Shown here piece after piece: positions 1 through 5,185 of a stretch of DNA of 5,272 bases (the first letter of the stretch is position 1; each line of letters starts with the position of its first letter). Source of the DNA: an uncultured Prevotella sp. Its GTDB lineage: Bacteria > Bacteroidota > Bacteroidia > Bacteroidales > Bacteroidaceae. The stretch covers positions 1-5,272 of the forward strand of contig USJX01000123.1 of assembly GCA_900555035.1 (NCBI GenBank), in the 5' to 3' direction. The notes beneath the pieces were generated by a model, which saw nothing but the letters and a program-made list of their open reading frames with translations, made no database searches and was not told the DNA's origin. Position numbers and translations under genes: made by a program.

Positions 1-28
1 AACCAAAACTCTCAAACAAGTGAGTTAA

Positions 29-473
29 TATTGGAACATAGAACTGGACACCCTAGTCTTTCTCGGAAAGTCGGTCTTCCTCGGAAAGTCGGTCTTCTGG
101 CACGGGCGGAAGGGCATCCAAGACAAGCTGCTGGCATCCCGAGAAACAAATACACCGGAATTTGTGCCGCAAACTAAGCGAGAAGGGGTATTGCCATGTG
201 GATGGTGATCACTATCAATGGACGGCTACGATTGAGGAGTTTGGCTACCTGATTTATTACAGCACCAAGATTCTGAAAATCGGGAAGCATCCTTCTTCTG
301 ACAGAATATTGTGGGATATGTTTTGCCCATTCTTCGGCATCAATGATAAAAAGAAGAAGCAGGCGCAGAACGCTATAACGTGCCTGAAACGTGACTTGGA
401 GGCTAAAAAACACAATGCGAACTGTGAAAAGGCTGAAAATATTAAGAGATTAATAATGATGGTAAAAGTTTGA
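29..473 (+). pseudogene. Frame-disrupted 3' remnant of an unrecognised Bacteroidales gene
   Basis: The frame ending with TGA at 471-473 is protein-like from about 162 onward (LCRKLSEKGYCHVDGDHYQW, then DRILWDMFCPFFGI and a Lys-rich tail). No good start precedes it: only TTG at 162, with no purine-rich site. Upstream of that point this frame reads as Ser/Arg low complexity. The protein-like reading lies instead in another frame, open from 29 to 205, containing LGKSVFWHGRKGIQDKLLAS. A third frame gives GIPRNKYTGIC at about 134-166. This pattern suggests one gene broken by small indels near 100-165. The tail is soluble and Lys-rich, with no membrane segment. I have a weak recollection of similar proteins among uncharacterised Bacteroidales families (perhaps DUF6043) but cannot confirm it. 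Alternatively, 162-473 is a short intact gene with a TTG start. Confidence 0.45.
63..97. repeat. 18-bp tandem duplication
   Basis: The 18-mer tcggaaagtcggtcttcc at 63-80 is followed immediately by a second copy at 81-97 that matches over 17 bases. A partial, imperfect copy (gtctttc) precedes the first. In the frame with the best protein-like reading it duplicates the hexapeptide LGKSVF, so the duplication is frame-neutral. Confidence 0.9.
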
Positions 474-490
474 TGCATAGTCTGTTAGGT

Positions 491-523
491 GTGTATGAAT
501 TCTATGAATTGCTATGAATTCAT
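491..523 (+). promoter_or_regulatory. Phased TATGAATT box array (left copy)
   Basis: Three exact TATGAATT boxes lie at 494-501, 503-510 and 513-520, spaced 9 and 10 bp, about one helical turn. The array begins with gtgtatgaat. A related 33-bp array lies in the opposite orientation at 1388-1420, matching at about 23 of 33 positions, so the two flank the 704-1333 gene. Helical phasing and near-palindromic boxes suggest binding by a repeated protein, as in operators or replication iterons. The role is inferred. Confidence 0.5.
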
Positions 524-555
524 ATCGGAGAAAACATTTTTTTATCGTAAATTTG

Positions 556-590
556 CCGGCGCAATCTCACGAAGAGGTTGTGCCGGTTTT
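556..590 (+). terminator. Hairpin with short T-run, likely terminator
   Basis: The arms at 556-568 (ccggcgcaatctc) and 574-586 (gaggttgtgccgg) pair over 13 bp, including two G-U pairs, around the loop acgaa, followed by TTTT at 587-590. It lies about 80 bp after the stop codon at 473, as expected for a rho-independent terminator. The T-run is short, so an RNA-structure or attenuator role is also possible. Confidence 0.55.
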
Positions 591-597
591 GCATTCT

Positions 598-637
598 GTT
601 GGTATAATGCTTGGCTGGGATAAGGCCTTATATCAAC
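598..637. promoter_or_regulatory. Interrupted inverted repeat with TATAAT box, possible operator
   Basis: The arms gttggtataa (598-607) and ttatatcaac (628-637) are complementary over 10 bp apart from one G-T pair. The left arm overlaps a TATAAT-like sequence at 603-608, and the right half contains the perfect palindrome taaggcctta (621-630). This could be an operator over a weak promoter for the 704 gene, or a transcribed hairpin. No good Bacteroidetes -33/-7 pair is visible here; TATGTCTG at 658-665 is only a weak match to TAnnTTTG. Confidence 0.35.
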
Positions 638-703
638 TGAATATTACATCGACTGGATATGTCTGAATCGGGATTCGTTCAATCGTAATTCTGGAATATA
701 GAC

Positions 704-1333
704 ATGAAAGAAGAATTTTTGAGTAGTAATGAGTGGGAGAACGTGAACGTGAACGGGAGCGTGAACGTGAATGTGAACGGGCAGTGGGGCTTGGCTCAGG
801 AAGTGGATAGCATCTACATGGAGCTAGGCGAGATTGCCAAGAGTCTGGATAAGATTCGCCAGCGATTGGCGAACATCACCAAGGCGGCATCGGGGCAAGA
901 AGTAACAGGGATGGGACTTTCTGAGTCTCAGATGGATGAGAGAATATTTCATCCTTCGTTCGATATGCGCAAGCTGAAGCAGGCCATCTCTGATTTGGGG
1001 ATTCTGCCATCTGAGCGCAACAGATGGTGCGTGGTGTTCCTGGTGCTGAGGGAGAATTCCATCATTGCTTCCAATGCATCAGAACAGGAGTTTATCCATT
1101 GGGCCAGAGATGTGTTTGGTGTGGCTTCTGGCGATTTCCGTCATTGCCTGAATGGGGCGAAGGCGCTGCCCACCTGGGAGTGGACTGAGGCTCTGGTGGC
1201 TTCCAAGTATATTTCGCTTGCCAGCCAGCTGAGAAGCTGGGCTAGTTCGCCTGATTGTCTGCTGAAAAGAGACAGGCATGGCGAGGCGTTCTATTTCGAT
1301 TCGCACCACAAATGGAACAAGATGAAGGCGTAG
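704..1333 (+). CDS. Unrecognised 209-residue protein with Asn-Val repeat N-terminus and coiled coil
   Basis: I do not recognise this family. The ATG at 704 is the first after an in-frame TAA at 686; no Shine-Dalgarno site is evident, as is usual in Bacteroidetes. Residues 13-26 are an Asn/Val/Gly repeat encoded by hexamers. Residues 32-61 look like an amphipathic coiled coil (SIYMELGEIAKSLDKIRQRL). Residues 85-209 form a compact, Trp-rich soluble domain with mixed helices (DMRKLKQAISDLGI, then NRWCVVFLVLRENSII and EFIHWARDVFGV) and a basic C-terminus (HHKWNKMKA). There is no signal peptide or membrane segment. Natural-looking codon use and domain-like composition support a real gene. It stands alone between two putative terminators. 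A DNA-associated or regulatory role beside the replication module is possible, but nothing in the sequence demonstrates it. Confidence 0.75.
   Translation: MKEEFLSSNEWENVNVNGSVNVNVNGQWGLAQEVDSIYMELGEIAKSLDKIRQRLANITKAASGQEVTGMGLSESQMDERIFHPSFDMRKLKQAISDLGILPSERNRWCVVFLVLRENSIIASNASEQEFIHWARDVFGVASGDFRHCLNGAKALPTWEWTEALVASKYISLASQLRSWASSPDCLLKRDRHGEAFYFDSHHKWNKMKA
740..781 (+). repeat. Seven-unit hexanucleotide repeat in coding sequence
   Basis: Seven hexamers in register: aacgtg, aacgtg, aacggg, agcgtg, aacgtg, aatgtg, aacggg. They encode an Asn-Val/Gly string at residues 13-26. A 6-bp unit lets copy number change by slippage without breaking the frame, so the N-terminal tail is probably length-variable between strains. 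Confidence 0.9.
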
Positions 1334-1357
1334 TCCGGTGCCTGATGAAGGCGTAGT
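1321..1357. repeat. 14-bp direct repeat duplicating the 3' end of the 704-1333 gene
   Basis: gatgaaggcgtagt occurs at 1321-1334 and again at 1344-1357, 23 bp apart. The first copy contains the last codons (Met-Lys-Ala) and TAG stop; the second repeats them just downstream. This looks like a small local duplication with little effect on the protein. Confidence 0.85.
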
Positions 1358-1371
1358 GGGGAATCAACCTG

Positions 1372-1431
1372 TACACCTGGCTACACCATGATTTCATACT
1401 GATTTATATGATTCATACACCCTCATACACC
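1372..1431 (-). promoter_or_regulatory. Phased TACACC / TATGAAT box array (right copy)
   Basis: TACACC occurs at 1372-1377, 1382-1387, 1416-1421 and 1426-1431, forming two pairs each spaced 10 bp. Read on the minus strand, 1420-1388 starts gtgtatgaat and continues with TATAAAT- and TATGAAAT-type boxes, matching the array at 491-523 at about 23 of 33 positions. The right end overlaps the upstream arm of the terminator. It may be an operator or iteron cluster acting on the downstream antirepressor-primase unit. The role is inferred. Confidence 0.45.
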
Positions 1432-1457
1432 ATTTCGGAAATGAGGGTGCTTTTTTT
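1418..1457 (+). terminator. Rho-independent terminator
   Basis: Perfect 9-bp arms caccctcat (1418-1426) and atgagggtg (1441-1449) enclose a 14-nt loop and are followed one base later by seven Ts (1451-1457). A smaller stem, cattt/aaatg (1431-1435 with 1439-1443), could form as an alternative. The minus strand lacks a T-run, so it terminates plus-strand transcription from the 704-1333 gene, immediately before the next promoter. Confidence 0.8.
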
Positions 1458-1480
1458 CGTCTTCCCTTTTCTTTTCTTTC

Positions 1481-1488
1481 TATCTTTG
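1481..1488 (+). promoter_or_regulatory. Bacteroidetes-type -7 promoter box
   Basis: TATCTTTG matches the Bacteroidetes primary sigma -7 consensus TAnnTTTG exactly, in a pyrimidine-rich upstream context (1451-1480). No clear -33 TTTG is present; the T-rich stretch at 1451-1459 may substitute. Transcription would start near 1493-1497, leaving a leader of about 75 nt before the antirepressor ATG at 1570. The box probably drives both the antirepressor and the primase gene. Confidence 0.7.
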
Positions 1489-1506
1489 CATCAACAAAAC
1501 GACGAA

Positions 1507-1539
1507 ATGTATGACATTTTGAACGATGTAGAATTTTAA
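1507..1539 (+). other. Candidate leader micro-ORF (10 codons)
   Basis: ATG at 1507 opens a 10-codon ORF (MYDILNDVEF) closed by TAA at 1537-1539, in the same frame as the antirepressor start at 1570. A further ATG-ATG-TAG minimal ORF follows at 1540-1548. Both lie in the predicted leader and could modulate initiation at 1570, but nothing confirms that they are translated. Confidence 0.2.
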
Positions 1540-1569
1540 ATGATGTAGAATTTTTAACGATGTAGAATT
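1525..1569 (+). repeat. 17-bp tandem repeats in the 5' leader
   Basis: gatgtagaatttt at 1525-1537 and 1542-1554, then gatgtagaatt at 1559-1569, with a constant period of 17 bp. A degenerate fourth copy may precede them at about 1507-1519. The last copy abuts the ATG at 1570 and occupies the place of a ribosome binding site, so copy number could affect translation. Confidence 0.85.
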
Positions 1570-2379
1570 ATGAAAAGTAATGTACAGATTTTCAGTCACC
1601 CTCAGTTTGGTGACATTCGTGTGGCGGGCACCTTTATGGAGCCTCTGTTCTGCCTGGTGGATGTTTGCAATGCACTGGATATCAAGAATGCGAGCCGTGC
1701 CAAGGCGGCACTGAAAGTTGATGGGGTTCATCAGATGAAGGTCACCACCACACAGAAGAACCAGCATGGCGAGTCGGAAAAGACGCATGAGGTTTACTTC
1801 ACCTTCATCTCGGAGCTCAACTTCTACAAGCTCATCATGCGTTCGGATAAGCCGCAGGCCGAACCTTTCCAGGACTGGGTGTGCGGAGAGGTGCTGCCGG
1901 CCATCCGCAAGGACGGCGGGTATCAGCTGAACACCAAGATTGGTGAACTGGAGGCGAGAATCGCTTCGCAGAAGGTGCTGCTCAACGAGACCTGTGCCGT
2001 GGTGGCGAAGCAGGAGTACGACCTGGAGCATCTCTTCGATGATGCCTTCTATGCCATCGATGTGCTCCGCTCCATCTCGTGCTACACTACCACGCAGATA
2101 GCCAAGGAGTTGGGGCTCACGGCGCAGGAACTGAACCGATGGCTCTGCGTGCAGCACGTGCAGTATTACCAGAGCGGACAGTATATGCTCTATGCCGAGT
2201 ATGCCCATCGCGACTATGCCAAGACGCGCACCCGACATGCGGAGATTAGCCCCACCACCGTTTATTCGCATACACACCTGGTGTGGACGGAGAAGGGCCG
2301 CAAGTTTATCCATAAATTTTATGGGGCGCATTCTCGTGATGAGGCGCATTCTCGTGATGACAAGAATATGGGATTTTAA
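1570..2379 (+). CDS. Phage-type antirepressor, Bro-N plus KilAC (ANT) domains
   Basis: This 269-residue protein has the two-domain layout of phage antirepressors. Residues 5-115 match the Bro-N pattern: FCLVDVCNALDIKN (27-40), then YFTFISELNFYKLIMRSDKP (76-95) and FQDWVCGEVLPAIRKDGGY (100-118). A helical, coiled-coil-like linker spans 123-150. Residues 150-250 resemble the KilAC/ANT domain, with a helix-turn-helix-like segment TTTQIAKELGLTAQELNRWL (173-192) and VWTEKGRKFIHKF near the end. Family members bind DNA or repressors to switch prophage gene expression. The C-terminus carries a duplicated AHSRD hexapeptide. ATG 1570 is the natural start, since an in-frame TAA and TAG lie just upstream. 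The gene has its own -7 promoter and ends 22 bp before the primase start, so the two are probably co-transcribed and it may regulate the module. The target is unknown. Confidence 0.9.
   Translation: MKSNVQIFSHPQFGDIRVAGTFMEPLFCLVDVCNALDIKNASRAKAALKVDGVHQMKVTTTQKNQHGESEKTHEVYFTFISELNFYKLIMRSDKPQAEPFQDWVCGEVLPAIRKDGGYQLNTKIGELEARIASQKVLLNETCAVVAKQEYDLEHLFDDAFYAIDVLRSISCYTTTQIAKELGLTAQELNRWLCVQHVQYYQSGQYMLYAEYAHRDYAKTRTRHAEISPTTVYSHTHLVWTEKGRKFIHKFYGAHSRDEAHSRDDKNMGF
2325..2360 (+). repeat. Exact 18-bp tandem duplication at the antirepressor 3' end
   Basis: ggcgcattctcgtgatga at 2325-2342 is repeated without gap or mismatch at 2343-2360. It duplicates six residues (AHSRDE/AHSRDD, about 253-264) beyond the KilAC-like domain. 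The frame is kept, which suggests a recent slippage event in a dispensable tail. Confidence 0.95.
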
Positions 2380-2401
2380 CGGAAGAAAATAAAGAGTAAT
2401 C

Positions 2402-5185
2402 ATGGCAATAGGATATTCTGATAGTATTAGAAGTCAGGTGGTGCAGACATGCACCCCTGAACTTCTTCACCGGGCGATGAAGAGCAGCAAGGTGAAGATG
2501 GTTTGCGCCCAACTGGTGGATGCGCTGGAAAGCAAGCTGCGAGGGGAGGTGTGCAACGACGACTACGAGGAGATGAAGAAGAAACTCAAGTCGCAGTTGC
2601 CTATCCTCACGCCCCACGCCACCTTCAGGAATGGCAGGCGCAAGAATGATGAGGCTATCCCCAGCGGTTTGTCGATATATGATATCGACCATATTCCGAA
2701 TCCTCGCGGGTATTGGGAGGAGAAGAAGAAAGTGCTGGCTGGTAAGTTGTTAGGGGAAACAAAGATTTCCGGTGGTGTTTTGGCTGAGGCTGGAAGTGAA
2801 TCAGGGGGAACGAAGGTTTCCGGGGATTTGCAATCCCCGGCAAGCTGCGGGCAAGCAAGAAATGTTCTCAGTGTCTTAGATTTGATAGTGCTCGTTCACG
2901 TTACTCCTTCTACCCAGGGCCTTCGCCTCGTGTTTGTCATCCCCGAGGGGATGGACATCGCCATGGCGCAGCGATGGATGTCGCAGCAGCTGGAGGATTC
3001 GGAGTATGATACGGTGGTGAAGGATTTGGCCCGCCCGTCTTTCCTGGTTCCCGAGGAGTATCTTCTTTATATCAACGAAGAGGAGCTTTTCAAGGAAAGA
3101 AAAATTACAAGTACTTCATCTGCTTTGCCTGGCGGGGGCGCATCCTTGCTTGCCGGGGATTGCAAATCCCCGGAGCGCCTGGCGGACTCAAACCCGGGGC
3201 GCTTTGCGGGGGCATCCTTGCTTGCCGGGGATTGCAAATCCCCGGAGCGCCTGACGGACTCAAACTCGGAGCGCTTTGCGGGGGCGAATGCAAATCATAA
3301 AGTTCAAAGTTCAAATCTCAAAGTTCAAAGTAAAGAAAATGACTATGTTCAAGACAATCGATTTCCGGGCACTAACGGCGATAACGCTGTTTCTTCTGGC
3401 TCTGCTGTTCAGCCTGCCCAACCTGGTGATAGCTATCCTGTTGATGATCCTCATCTCGGCCCTGCTGGAGATGATCAAGATGCTGGCGGAGTGGCAGCCC
3501 AAAGGGTGTTCCCCAAGGAATACAACGGCATCGCCTACGAGAAACTCGTAGCCAAGCTGGTAGAGCTCCTGGGCGGCGAACCGGAGCATGGCTCTCGCAA
3601 CGCCTTCATCTTCACCCTGGCATGCTATCTGCGCTACCTCTGCGATGATAACCCGGCATGGATCAAGCAGGTGATTCCCACCTTCGGCGAAGAGCAAAAC
3701 CGTGCCTTTGCCACCGTGGAGAGTGCCTGCAACAGAAGACAGGCGCACCGACTGCCCGGCATCGTGCGCAAGGCCATCAAACTCTCGCAGGATGATGAGA
3801 GCAAGGCAATGTGTGCGGGATGCTTCGACGATGATGACTTCGGAGATATCCATAACCCCGAGTCGTATTTCTACAACATCCATCAGATGCCGCAGAAACT
3901 GCCCAAGCTCATCAAACTACTCGTCTCCAAGACACCCGAAATCTATCGCCCTGCCGTTTCGCAGGCCGTCTTCCCGCCGCTGGCTTCGCATCTGCTCGAA
4001 ACCCGGTTCAGATATATCGACAACGTAGAGCACGAGGCTACGCTGATGCAGATACTCTGTGCCCCTACGGGCAGCGGAAAGGAATCTGTGAGCCAGCCGA
4101 TTAACAGAATTATGGCGGATATCAGGAAGCGCGATGAGGAGCAGCGTGAACGTGAGCGCAAATGGAAGGATGAGTGCAACAGCAAGGGTGCCAACAAGGA
4201 CCGCCGTGAGCGCCCCGAGGGACTGGTGATTCAGGAGGTGAACATCGATATGACCAACCCTGCCTTCGTGCTCCGCATGAAGGAGGCGGAGAACCACTTT
4301 CTCTATGCCAAGGTGAACGAGCTGAACCTCTTTGATGCCCTGAAGGGCAAGACCAACCAGCATTTCAGAATCATGGAGCTGGCGTTTGATTTGGGCAACT
4401 ATGGCCAGGACCGCGTGGGTCCCCATAGTGTGACGGAGACGGTGCAGGTGAGGTTCAACTGGAATGCGAGTTGCACGCCCCGAAAGTGCAGGGATTATTT
4501 CCGTAGGGTGGTAACGGATGGTCCTATCTCGAGAATCTCGTTTTCTACCATCGAGCGCCGTCCCTGCGGTTCGGAGATTCCTGTATATGGCACTTACGAT
4601 GCTGCCTTTGATGAGGCGCTGAAGCCTTACATCGACAATCTGCTGAAGGCAAGGGGACTGGTAAACTGTCCGCAGGCGCTGAGGCTGGCCAGGAAACTGG
4701 TTGAGGAGAATGCTGAGTTTTCGAGATTGTCGCAGAATTTCGTGTTCGAGAATCTCTCGTTCCGTGCCAATGTCATTGCCTATCTCAAGGCGTGCGTGCT
4801 CTATGTGGCCAACGGGATGAAGTGGGAGACCAGCATCGAGGATTTTATCCGATGGAGCGAGCGCTACGACCTGTGGTGTAAGTTGAAACTTTTCGGACAG
4901 ATGATTTATGATGCCGACACCGACCGTGCGGATCTTCCCAAGACGGCGCCTCATGGTCCGAAGAACTTGCTGGAGCAGTTGCCCGATGAGTTTACGATGG
5001 AGGATTACATCAAGCTTCGCCGCCAGGAGGGTTATGAGGATGATAACAATCGCCGCGTGAACATTGCTCTGAACCAGTGGGTGCATCGTGGCTACGTGGT
5101 GCGGATTGGAAATCAGGAGGGTGATTACGATTACAATTACAGTTCCATTTTCCGCAAGTTGAAGTTCCTCAAGGAGAAGGGTTAG
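2402..5185 (+). CDS. BT4734/VirE-like primase fused to DUF3987-type ATPase (primase-helicase)
   Basis: A 927-residue protein. Residues 20-230 resemble the BT4734-like (VirE N-terminal) archaeo-eukaryotic-primase-type fold: YDID (93-96) as the metal-binding DxD, VHVTPSTQGLRLVFVIPEG (165-183) carrying the His motif, and DTVVKDLARPSFLVPEEYLL (203-222). Residues 373-460 form a helical domain with GGEPEHGSRNAFIFTLACYL (391-410). Residues 500-800 resemble DUF3987, a RecA-like ATPase: APTGSGKES (554-562) as P-loop, HFLYAKVNELN (632-642) as a possible Walker B, and FNWNASCTP (685-693). Residues 861-927 look winged-helix-like. It probably primes and unwinds DNA during replication of a mobile element. 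Start ATG 2402 follows an AAGAG-type purine stretch. Two odd linkers (about 112-157 and 237-368) consist of repeats and out-of-frame-like DNA, making it longer than the core domains require. Confidence 0.88.
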   Translation: MAIGYSDSIRSQVVQTCTPELLHRAMKSSKVKMVCAQLVDALESKLRGEVCNDDYEEMKKKLKSQLPILTPHATFRNGRRKNDEAIPSGLSIYDIDHIPNPRGYWEEKKKVLAGKLLGETKISGGVLAEAGSESGGTKVSGDLQSPASCGQARNVLSVLDLIVLVHVTPSTQGLRLVFVIPEGMDIAMAQRWMSQQLEDSEYDTVVKDLARPSFLVPEEYLLYINEEELFKERKITSTSSALPGGGASLLAGDCKSPERLADSNPGRFAGASLLAGDCKSPERLTDSNSERFAGANANHKVQSSNLKVQSKENDYVQDNRFPGTNGDNAVSSGSAVQPAQPGDSYPVDDPHLGPAGDDQDAGGVAAQRVFPKEYNGIAYEKLVAKLVELLGGEPEHGSRNAFIFTLACYLRYLCDDNPAWIKQVIPTFGEEQNRAFATVESACNRRQAHRLPGIVRKAIKLSQDDESKAMCAGCFDDDDFGDIHNPESYFYNIHQMPQKLPKLIKLLVSKTPEIYRPAVSQAVFPPLASHLLETRFRYIDNVEHEATLMQILCAPTGSGKESVSQPINRIMADIRKRDEEQRERERKWKDECNSKGANKDRRERPEGLVIQEVNIDMTNPAFVLRMKEAENHFLYAKVNELNLFDALKGKTNQHFRIMELAFDLGNYGQDRVGPHSVTETVQVRFNWNASCTPRKCRDYFRRVVTDGPISRISFSTIERRPCGSEIPVYGTYDAAFDEALKPYIDNLLKARGLVNCPQALRLARKLVEENAEFSRLSQNFVFENLSFRANVIAYLKACVLYVANGMKWETSIEDFIRWSERYDLWCKLKLFGQMIYDADTDRADLPKTAPHGPKNLLEQLPDEFTMEDYIKLRRQEGYEDDNNRRVNIALNQWVHRGYVVRIGNQEGDYDYNYSSIFRKLKFLKEKG
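2755..2826 (+). repeat. Degenerate 51-bp direct repeat inside the primase DxD-His linker
   Basis: ggaaacaaagatttccgg near 2755 and gggaacgaaggtttccgg near 2806 match at about 15 of 18 positions, 51 bp (17 codons) apart. They encode GETKISG and GGTKVSG. Together with the palindrome just downstream they make up an apparent insertion of about 45 residues between YDID and VHVTPS of the primase domain. Confidence 0.6.
2820..2845 (-). repeat. Intragenic palindromic element, copy A (inverted)
   Basis: Arms ccggggatt (2820-2828) and aatccccgg (2832-2840) surround the spacer tgc and are followed by caagc. The 26 bp are the exact reverse complement of copies B and C (3148-3173 and 3220-3245). The element is read in frame as residues about 140-148 (SGDLQSPAS) of the primase. 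Opposite orientation and a separate location make it an independent insertion rather than part of the tandem duplication. Confidence 0.9.
3140..3285 (+). repeat. 72-bp tandem duplication carrying palindromic elements B and C
   Basis: 3140-3213 and 3212-3285 match with a 72-bp offset and only a few substitutions, including a 41-bp exact stretch from 3141 and 3213. Each unit contains gcttg followed by a hairpin with arms ccggggatt and aatccccgg around gca: copy B at 3148-3173, copy C at 3220-3245. The unit encodes 24 residues (ASLLAGDCKSPERLADSN, then the near-identical ASLLAGDCKSPERLTDSN). It lies in the linker between the primase fold and the helical domain. Composition and palindromes resemble REP-like intergenic elements rather than protein-coding DNA. 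Confidence 0.92.
3299..3330 (+). repeat. 21-bp AT-rich direct repeat in primase linker
   Basis: aaagttcaaag at 3299-3309 recurs exactly at 3320-3330, and an overlapping partial copy (aaagttcaaat) starts at 3306. It encodes KVQSSNL followed by KVQS. This tract differs sharply from the GC-rich duplication before it and looks like intergenic DNA captured in the reading frame. Confidence 0.85.
3339..3551 (+). CDS. Possible overlapping or relic ORF for a small two-helix membrane protein (+1 frame in the primase gene)
   Basis: ATG at 3339 (others at 3288 and 3345), after the purine-rich aaagaaa, opens a 70-residue ORF ending at 3551. It begins MTMFKTIDFRALTAITLFLL and then carries a second hydrophobic run, NLVIAILLMILISALLEM, after a Ser-Leu-Pro turn: a helical hairpin with a basic N-terminus. 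From 3339 to 3503, 43 of 55 codons in this frame end in G or C. The primase frame over 3341-3502 gives only 16 of 54, while authentic primase sequence just after gives 24 of 31. The genome-like codon use therefore lies in the shifted frame up to about 3500; beyond that the +1 reading (PKGCSPRNTT) loses sense and the primase frame recovers. This is either a relic captured out of frame or a live overlapping gene; I cannot distinguish them. Confidence 0.4.
   Translation: MTMFKTIDFRALTAITLFLLALLFSLPNLVIAILLMILISALLEMIKMLAEWQPKGCSPRNTTASPTRNS

Noticed and set aside
603..610. TATAATGC as a confident promoter for the 704 gene
   Set aside because: It resembles an E. coli -10 box, not the Bacteroidetes TAnnTTTG, and no properly spaced -33 element is visible.
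1480..2403. 307-residue open frame on the minus strand opposite the antirepressor
   Set aside because: The plus strand encodes an obvious Bro-N/KilAC protein with its own promoter; the antisense reading is low-complexity His/Leu/Arg without a domain.
3140..3285. CRISPR array
   Set aside because: There are only two tandem units and an inverted copy elsewhere; the intervals between palindromes are themselves repeated rather than unique spacers, and the whole tract is in a protein-coding frame.
2402..3510. Split primase: separate N-terminal gene, small membrane gene and C-terminal gene
   Set aside because: The primase frame is open without a stop from 2402 to 5185, so a single fused protein is the simplest present-day reading, even if the linker may have arisen by such a fusion.
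3311..3883. 190-residue minus-strand open frame
   Set aside because: It overlaps conserved primase helical-domain sequence and shows no protein-like motifs.
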